Positions 58,663-64,000 of a stretch of 64,000 bases of DNA are shown here, piece after piece. The notes beneath the pieces are model-generated. The model did not search any database. It was not told the DNA's origin and was given only the letters and a program-made list of their open reading frames with translations. The translations under genes were made by a program, and so were the position numbers. Every line of letters begins with the position of its first letter. Position 1 is the first letter of the stretch. The stretch is from Poriferisodalis sp965214215. Lineage in GTDB: Bacteria; Actinomycetota; Acidimicrobiia; Acidimicrobiales; Poriferisodalaceae. The DNA lies in NCBI RefSeq assembly GCF_965214215.1, contig NZ_CBDCBD010000003.1, positions 2,728,001-2,792,000 of the forward strand. The letters are read 5' to 3'.

Positions 58663-61191
58663 TCAGCCCAGTGCCCCGGCGGCAGCGGCGTCAGCGATCT
58701 GCTCATCGGTGAGGCCGAGTTCGGAGCTGAGGACGTCGAACGTGTGCTGACCAAGCATGGGTGCTGCAAATCGCGGCCCGTGGTCGTAATCGGCGATCTG
58801 ATACTGGTGACCCGAATAGGGAACGGTTCCCATTCGGGGGTGCTCCAGCCACCGGTGGAAGCCACGGTAGGCGTACTGCGGATCCGCGAGGAGGTCGCTG
58901 CTGCGCTGCACCATGCCCGCCGCGATCCCAGCCCCTGCCAGGAGCCGTTCCAGATTCACAGCGTCTTGGGTGCCCGTCCACGCGGAAATCTCGTCGTCAA
59001 TGGCATCGTGGGCAGCGAACCTGCCTTCCAGCGTTGACAGCTCGGCCGCCTGGGTCCACTTGGGTGCTCCCATCAGCCCCACAAATGTCTTCCATTGGGC
59101 GTCGTCGGCGATCGTTATGGCGCACCACCGATCGTCGCCCTCGCACGGGTACACACCCTGCGGCGCAACATCGGGATTCCGGTTGCCGTTACGGGTGGCC
59201 ACCGTCCCGCTGCCGGCATAGTCGGCCAGCTCGGGTGCCAGGAATTGCAGGCCGCATTCAAGCTGTGCTGCTTCGATGACACAGCCCTTGCCCGTGCGGC
59301 GTCGGCGATCCAGCGCCGCGAGCACGGTGGCGGTGATGATGCGGGGCGAGATCGTGTCGGTATAGGCGAGATACGGCCCGTCGGGCGGCAGGTCGGGCCA
59401 TCCCACCACCGGATAGAAGCCGGCGATGGCAGCGGCGTGATAGCCGAAACCGCCCATGCGCGACAGCGGACCGCCGCTGGCCAGCAGCGACGTGTGCACC
59501 ACGATGGCGTTCGGGTTCATCTCGGCGATGAGGTCGTCGTCGGCGACGTTGCGGGCGAAGGTTCCCGGTGTCCACGATTCCACGACCACATCGGCCCAGG
59601 CGATCATCCGACGGGCGATGTCGACGCCCGCAGCCGTCTTGAGGTCGATGTCGATGCTGAGCTTCGAGGTGTTGAACGTGCCGAAGAAGTGCGCCATGTC
59701 GACATCGATGACATCGTCCTTGAACGGCGGATTCGCACGCAGACCATCGATACGTCCCGCCGATTCGATCCGCACGACCGTTGCACCGTGGTCCGCGAAC
59801 GCTTTCGCGGTGATGGGCCCAACCCCGATCCAGCTGAAGTCGGCGACCTTCAGACCGGCGAATGGCAACTCGGCGTTCCCGACGCTCCATGCGGACGGTT
59901 CGAGCACGGATTCCGGAGGCTCAACCACGTCATCGTGCGTGGTTGTCTCGGCGGCGTCTGCGGCTTCGGCTCGGATCTCTGCTCCGTGCTCGTCGACCAG
60001 CGGCGGTCGTCGCCGCGTGCCGATGCGAACGCCGTTGATCGTCGCAGGTCCACCGGGGAATTCCACCGTCGACGTGCCGGCGAGTTCTGCAGAACGCCAG
60101 AAGTCTCTGGCCCGCAGGTGCTCGAATTCGACCAGGTCGGCCACTGTGTGGACCGGGGCGATGGTCTCGCCCAGCTCCACCGATCGCTCCAAGAGCTCAG
60201 CGTTGGTGTGCCGCTCACACAGCGCCACCATCGCCACGTAGAGCTCATCGAACGTGTGACTGACCGGCTCGCCCCGCGATGCCCGCAGGTCATAGGTGTC
60301 CCAGTCTTCGTCGTGCCAGCTCTCATCGGCCAGGCCTTGTTCGATGTACCACTCGAGCAGCCGACCGGTCGCCACCCCTCGGGCAACGCCGATCGCCCAA
60401 CCGTCCTTGGTCCGGTAGCGCATCTGCAGCGGTGCGGCGAGGTTGACCATGGTGCCCGAGCGCTGGAAATCCCGGCCGCAGATCGCATGAGTCTCCATGG
60501 CGTTCAACAGCGTCCACGTCATGGCGGCCTGGGCCGACACGGCGACGTGCTGTCCATCGCCGTTGGCGCGCATGCGAGCATGGGCCATCAGCCCCGCTGC
60601 AGCGGCCTCCGCACCGGCGTGGCGCCATGCCTGTGCGATCGAAGCCTTGACCGGCGCCCGCTCGAAGACGCCCTGCATGTTCGCGGAACCGCCCAGCGCC
60701 GCCAACGACAGCTCCGAGGCAGGATCGGCGCTGCGAGGGCCGTCGAGTCCGAACGGCGTGACTTGGACGTGGATGATCCGGCCATTCAGCGCACGCAGAT
60801 CGCCGGTGAGGTAGCCGGCTTCAGCCAGCGTGCCGGGCACGCCCGATTCGTAGACGAAGTCAGCGCTGCGCACGAGACGCTCGAAGACTTGGCGGTCGTC
60901 AGTGTTGTCGAGGTCAAGAACGACAGAGCGCTTGTTCGAGTTGTAGGCGCAGAACTGCCAGCTGTGCAGGTCCGGCGAAGCGGTGTCAGGGTCTGCCCCG
61001 CTGGGGGTTCGCAGCGGCAACGCTGATCGCGCCGGGCTTCCGCCCGGCGGTTCGATCTTGATCACGTCGGCACCCAGCTCAGCCAGCATCCACGGCCCCA
61101 GCTCGCCCCGGTGATCGGTCAGATCCAGCACTCTCATGCCGGCAATCGGCGCAGCCGCCGCGCCGGGAGCGATGTTGTCGAGTGGATCCAT
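58663..61191 (-). CDS. Tandem class III CoA-transferase (CaiB/BaiF-CaiB/BaiF fusion)
   Basis: An 842-residue protein with two CaiB/BaiF domains in a row: first at about 15-390 (MRVLDLTDHRGELGPWMLAELGADVIKIE), second from about 440 (LKVADFSWIGVGPITAKAFADHGATVVRIE). Family III CoA-transferases usually have one domain of about 400 residues and work as interlocked dimers with a catalytic Asp. The second domain keeps an Asp in YLAYTDTISP; the matching stretch of the first (VKASIAQAWRHAGAEA) has none. I use the ATG at 61191. The CoA acceptor is unknown; an acyl-CoA dehydrogenase-like gene is divergent from it. Confidence 0.87.
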   Translation of the reverse strand: MDPLDNIAPGAAAAPIAGMRVLDLTDHRGELGPWMLAELGADVIKIEPPGGSPARSALPLRTPSGADPDTASPDLHSWQFCAYNSNKRSVVLDLDNTDDRQVFERLVRSADFVYESGVPGTLAEAGYLTGDLRALNGRIIHVQVTPFGLDGPRSADPASELSLAALGGSANMQGVFERAPVKASIAQAWRHAGAEAAAAGLMAHARMRANGDGQHVAVSAQAAMTWTLLNAMETHAICGRDFQRSGTMVNLAAPLQMRYRTKDGWAIGVARGVATGRLLEWYIEQGLADESWHDEDWDTYDLRASRGEPVSHTFDELYVAMVALCERHTNAELLERSVELGETIAPVHTVADLVEFEHLRARDFWRSAELAGTSTVEFPGGPATINGVRIGTRRRPPLVDEHGAEIRAEAADAAETTTHDDVVEPPESVLEPSAWSVGNAELPFAGLKVADFSWIGVGPITAKAFADHGATVVRIESAGRIDGLRANPPFKDDVIDVDMAHFFGTFNTSKLSIDIDLKTAAGVDIARRMIAWADVVVESWTPGTFARNVADDDLIAEMNPNAIVVHTSLLASGGPLSRMGGFGYHAAAIAGFYPVVGWPDLPPDGPYLAYTDTISPRIITATVLAALDRRRRTGKGCVIEAAQLECGLQFLAPELADYAGSGTVATRNGNRNPDVAPQGVYPCEGDDRWCAITIADDAQWKTFVGLMGAPKWTQAAELSTLEGRFAAHDAIDDEISAWTGTQDAVNLERLLAGAGIAAGMVQRSSDLLADPQYAYRGFHRWLEHPRMGTVPYSGHQYQIADYDHGPRFAAPMLGQHTFDVLSSELGLTDEQIADAAAAGALG

Positions 61192-61288
61192 CTGCCGTCC
61201 GTGACCTGGTTGTCGGCCTGCTGCCGCAGCGCGTCGCCCCACGACGATACGCAGGCGACTGGGGTGGCTGTGCGGTTAGCTTGCCCGG

Positions 61289-62455
61289 ATGGCCTCGTCT
61301 GACTCCGGTGGACGATGGCTCGGGCCGCCCGAGCTCGTCGACGAGATGCTCGCTCGCGTCCGCGCCTGCGGGGAACGCAGCGACGCGCAGCGCATTCCCG
61401 ACCGCGACATCATGGCCGATCTGGGGCGGCTGGGACTCATGCGTCTGCTCGTGCCCGAAGAGCTCGGCGGGCTGGGTCGCCACCCCGCGGAGTTCATCGA
61501 GTTCACCCACCGCCTGTCCTACGCGCATCCCTCGACGGGCTGGGTCGCCATGACCTGCAACGAGGAGGCGGAGATCTTCGCCGCCCATCTCGAAGGCGAG
61601 ACGGTGTCTCGGTTCTACGCCACCCATCCTGACGCCGTCATCGCCGGCTCGGGCGTGCCCCGGGGGCTCGTTCGCCCGGTCGAGGGTGGCTGGATGGCGA
61701 GTGGGCGCTGGACGTTCGTCAGCGGCTGCACGGCAGCCGACTGGTGGGTAGTGGCCAACGTGGTGGAGGGCACACAGCCCAAGGACCTCTGCCACATCTT
61801 GATCCCGGCCGACCCGGGCCTCATCGAGGACACCTGGCATACCGTGGGCCTGCGCGGAACCGGCAGCAACGATGTGGTGCTCAGCGAGCATTTCGTACCG
61901 GCTCACTACGCGGCGGTCGTGGCCAACCACTCGTTGCCCAAACCCAACGAGCACCCCTTCTACCGGCTGCCTTCAGGCCTGCGATTCCCATTTCCCAAGA
62001 CCGGCGTAGCGTCGGGAATCGCCCGCCGCGCAATCGACGAATTCGCCGCGCTGGCCGACACGAAGACCCCGCTGTTTGCCCGCTCGGAGTTGGCGTCACG
62101 ACCCGATGCGCACGCCGCGATGGCCCGCGCGGAAGCCTTGCTCGGGGCCGGCCAGGCGTTCGTCGCCGATCAGCTCGATGAGATCTGGAGCACCGCCGCC
62201 GCGCATGGCGAAGTGACGCCCGCCCAGCACGCGCGCGCCCGGCTGGCTTGCTCATGGAGCGTCCAGAACTGCATCGAGGCGGTCGAGACGCTCGTCACCG
62301 CAGCCGGCAGCACGGCCAACTTCACGGCATCGCCACTCGGCGGGCTGCTCAACGACGTGCGGGCAGTAGCCGGGCACTTCATGGTGGGCAGCTACCAGAT
62401 CGACACCGCAGGCCGGGTGCTGCTGGGCCAGGACGCAGGCGACCGCAACTTCTGA
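61289..62455 (+). CDS. Acyl-CoA dehydrogenase-fold flavin monooxygenase
   Basis: A 388-residue acyl-CoA dehydrogenase superfamily protein: helical N-domain (DIMADLGRLGLMRLLVPEELGGLGR), beta domain (SGRWTFVSGCTAADWWVV, DTWHTVGLRGTGSNDVVL) and a C-terminal helical bundle. The shape fits the group D monooxygenases (HsaA, pimeloyl-type hydroxylases) rather than true dehydrogenases because the typical catalytic Glu region is absent; this is a judgement from motifs. It is divergent from the CaiB fusion across 97 bp, which suggests shared control of one degradation pathway. Confidence 0.82.
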   Translation: MASSDSGGRWLGPPELVDEMLARVRACGERSDAQRIPDRDIMADLGRLGLMRLLVPEELGGLGRHPAEFIEFTHRLSYAHPSTGWVAMTCNEEAEIFAAHLEGETVSRFYATHPDAVIAGSGVPRGLVRPVEGGWMASGRWTFVSGCTAADWWVVANVVEGTQPKDLCHILIPADPGLIEDTWHTVGLRGTGSNDVVLSEHFVPAHYAAVVANHSLPKPNEHPFYRLPSGLRFPFPKTGVASGIARRAIDEFAALADTKTPLFARSELASRPDAHAAMARAEALLGAGQAFVADQLDEIWSTAAAHGEVTPAQHARARLACSWSVQNCIEAVETLVTAAGSTANFTASPLGGLLNDVRAVAGHFMVGSYQIDTAGRVLLGQDAGDRNF

Positions 62456-62644
62456 CGACTCGATGATCTGGCGCAAGCGCCTCGCACTTGACATCTACAG
62501 AAGCCGCCCAGGGTGAATCACCCCTCGGAACTCACGATTTAGGCTCAGCGGCCTATCAAGTTGCAGCACGATCACATCGATGGCGAATAGGAACGTGTGC
62601 TCGTAATCCGAGCGCTCGCGAAAATTGGCTTGAAGGAATCACAG

Positions 62645-64000
62645 ATGCGCAGACAGCATTCGTCGTTGAGGCTCGGGGCCGCACTGTTGACGTCGCTGGC
62701 CTTGGTGGCGGCGCTCACTACCGAAGTGCACGCCGAGGGCGGCGGGTTCGATCTCTCGCAGGGCCTCGCGCCGCCGGCGCTGCCTGTGCAAGGCGGCCTC
62801 ACCTATCCCAATCTCGGCTCGGGCCTCAGCGGCCTCGCCGACGATCCTTTTGGCGCGCAATACGGCGCCGACTTCCTTTGGGGCGGAGACTCGGGCGGCG
62901 GAGGCTCGGCCGACGGCGTCGCTGCCTCGCCATTGCAGCCGGGCGACAGCGGGAATCACACCGCCTCGATGCTGGCGCTGTCGATCATCGTCGACGGCGA
63001 CGTCGGGCGCGTTGTCGATGTGATCAACGCCAGCGGCGGAGATGTCCGCAACGTGCTTGGCAGCTACATCGAGGCCTATGTGCCGCCGACCGCGCTGGCC
63101 CGGTTGGCGCGGACGCCCGGGGTGAGCTGGGCGCGAGAGCTGGCGCGGCCGTTGCAGGCCAGAGGCACGGTCACTAGCGGCGGTGTCGCGTGGCACCTCG
63201 CTAGCGCCTGGCACGACGCCGGGATCAAGGGCCAAGGCGTGAAGATCGGCGTGATCGACTTGCCAAGCGGGTCCACGACTAGGGATGGTTTCACCGGTGC
63301 GCCTGCACTGTTGGGCACCGATCTGCCGAGTGCCGTCAGTGCTCGGTGTTACACCGATCTGGGCAAACACACGAGCGACATCGCTGACTGCTCTGCCGCG
63401 GGCGGTTCGACTCACGGCACCATCGTGGCCGAGACGGTGATGGATGTGGCCCCTGAGGCCAGCCTGTACATCGCCAATCCGTCTTCGAGGGGTGATCTTC
63501 GCAGTACGGCGGAGTGGATGCACCGCGAGGGTGTCGGGGTCATCGTCTACTCAGTCATTTGGCAGTTCCACGGCCCGCCCGATGGCACCAGCCCATACGC
63601 CTACGGCCCGCTCAACACGGTGAAGTGGGCGGCTGACAACGGCATCGTGTGGGTGAACGCAGCTGGGAACTGGCATCGAGACACTTGGTACGGCCCGTTC
63701 GCGGATGCCGACAAAGACAACATTCACGAGTGGAGGACCGGTGTCGAAGATCAGTACCTGACCTTGAAGCCGTTCGAGCGCGCGCGTGTGTTCATGCGCT
63801 GGGACGACACATGGGGTGGTGCCGACGACGACCTTGCTTTGATGGTGGTGAGCAAGCCCGGCTCTCCCGATGAGTCTGTCTTTGCGACGGCGAACGACTC
63901 GCAGACCGGAGGCGCCCATCACGATCCCTTCGAGTGGGTCACCGTCATCAACAGAGGATGGCAATCTCGCACCGTTGCTTTGAGGGTCAAGTCGATGGAC
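62645..64000 (+). CDS. Secreted S8-family serine peptidase (subtilase), 3' end beyond window
   Basis: The frame is open for 452 codons to the edge with no stop. ATG 62645 follows GAAGGA. Signal peptide (residues 1-31, AHA before EGG), Gly/Ser-rich pro-region to about 100, an inhibitor-like segment (about 100-180), then the subtilase core. The core Asp is in KIGVIDLPSG (about 205) and the His in GGSTHGTIVAETVMDVAPEA (about 260). The oxyanion Asn is in VNAAGN (about 340). The active Ser lies past the edge. A jelly-roll-like insertion follows the Asn. It is an extracellular protease; the substrate is unknown. Confidence 0.85.
   Translation, partial: MRRQHSSLRLGAALLTSLALVAALTTEVHAEGGGFDLSQGLAPPALPVQGGLTYPNLGSGLSGLADDPFGAQYGADFLWGGDSGGGGSADGVAASPLQPGDSGNHTASMLALSIIVDGDVGRVVDVINASGGDVRNVLGSYIEAYVPPTALARLARTPGVSWARELARPLQARGTVTSGGVAWHLASAWHDAGIKGQGVKIGVIDLPSGSTTRDGFTGAPALLGTDLPSAVSARCYTDLGKHTSDIADCSAAGGSTHGTIVAETVMDVAPEASLYIANPSSRGDLRSTAEWMHREGVGVIVYSVIWQFHGPPDGTSPYAYGPLNTVKWAADNGIVWVNAAGNWHRDTWYGPFADADKDNIHEWRTGVEDQYLTLKPFERARVFMRWDDTWGGADDDLALMVVSKPGSPDESVFATANDSQTGGAHHDPFEWVTVINRGWQSRTVALRVKSMD

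Noticed and set aside
59095..61026. 643-residue plus-strand frame
   Set aside because: It is fully antisense to the CaiB fusion gene, with shadow-like composition (Arg/His/Asp/Val) and no motif.
62488..62516. Promoter for the subtilase with perfect TTGACA at 62488
   Set aside because: No acceptable -10 element appears at 16-19 bases spacing, so the hexamer alone is not convincing.

Overview
The window looks like chromosomal DNA of a high-GC Actinomycetota, most likely an uncultured Acidimicrobiia-type lineage. The evidence is the WhiB regulator, DUF3040 and DUF6457 proteins, an MtrA/MtrB two-component pair followed by an LpqB-like GerMN lipoprotein, a PimB-type glycosyltransferase, a meso-diaminopimelate type MurE, and dense gene packing with many ATGA/GTGA overlaps. 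I see no phage, integrase, insertion sequence, CRISPR array, tRNA or rRNA. The one structural RNA is the RNase P RNA.

Region 1 (1-14.8 kb, minus strand) is a division and cell wall (dcw) cluster transcribed right to left: mraZ, rsmH, ftsL-like, ftsI, murE, mraY, murD, ftsW, murG, murC, murB, ftsQ, ftsZ, with a possible start of a pgeF-like gene at the left edge. Nearly every junction is an overlap. murF is missing from its usual place between murE and mraY. Region 2 (14.8-23.7 kb) has a lipoate-ligase-like protein, an HNH endonuclease and a small conserved protein on minus, then a MoxR / DUF58 / transglutaminase operon on plus, then DUF3040, DNA polymerase IV and a Nudix hydrolase on minus. 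Region 3 (23.7-31.6 kb) is a signalling operon (membrane protein, MtrA-like, MtrB-like, GerMN lipoprotein) converging on a potassium uptake operon trkA-trkH-trkH with two different TrkH subunits.

Region 4 (31.6-41.1 kb) holds glycerol kinase, an AlaC-type aminotransferase, an SRPBCC protein, a GT4 mannosyltransferase-like enzyme, QueG, a soluble Ser/Thr kinase, a TrpD-family enzyme coupled to a WhiB gene, and rnpB. Region 5 (41.1-47.5 kb) has a histidine phosphatase, a membrane protein, a C4 zinc-ribbon protein, a class A penicillin-binding protein, and thiamine pyrophosphokinase overlapping a ThiB-like lipoprotein. Region 6 (47.6-53.3 kb, minus) is a four-gene operon with overlapping ends: metY, CoA-binding protein, thioredoxin-NHL lipoprotein and a secreted GH3 enzyme. 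Region 7 (53.3-64 kb) has small DUF proteins, a decayed nucleotidyltransferase locus, a BisC/TorA-type molybdoenzyme with a luciferase-like monooxygenase, a tandem CaiB-CaiB fusion, an acyl-CoA dehydrogenase-like monooxygenase, and the first 452 codons of a secreted subtilase cut by the window edge.

The most unusual structure is at DNA level. Two genes (mtrB-like and the histidine phosphatase) carry an out-of-frame tandem duplication of their own 5' end. In both, the upstream copy forms a mini-ORF whose stop overlaps the true start. There are also a 27-bp tandem array filling a convergent gap, a 45-bp tandem repeat with a dispersed relative 42 kb away, and a nested palindromic element upstream of the class A PBP gene.
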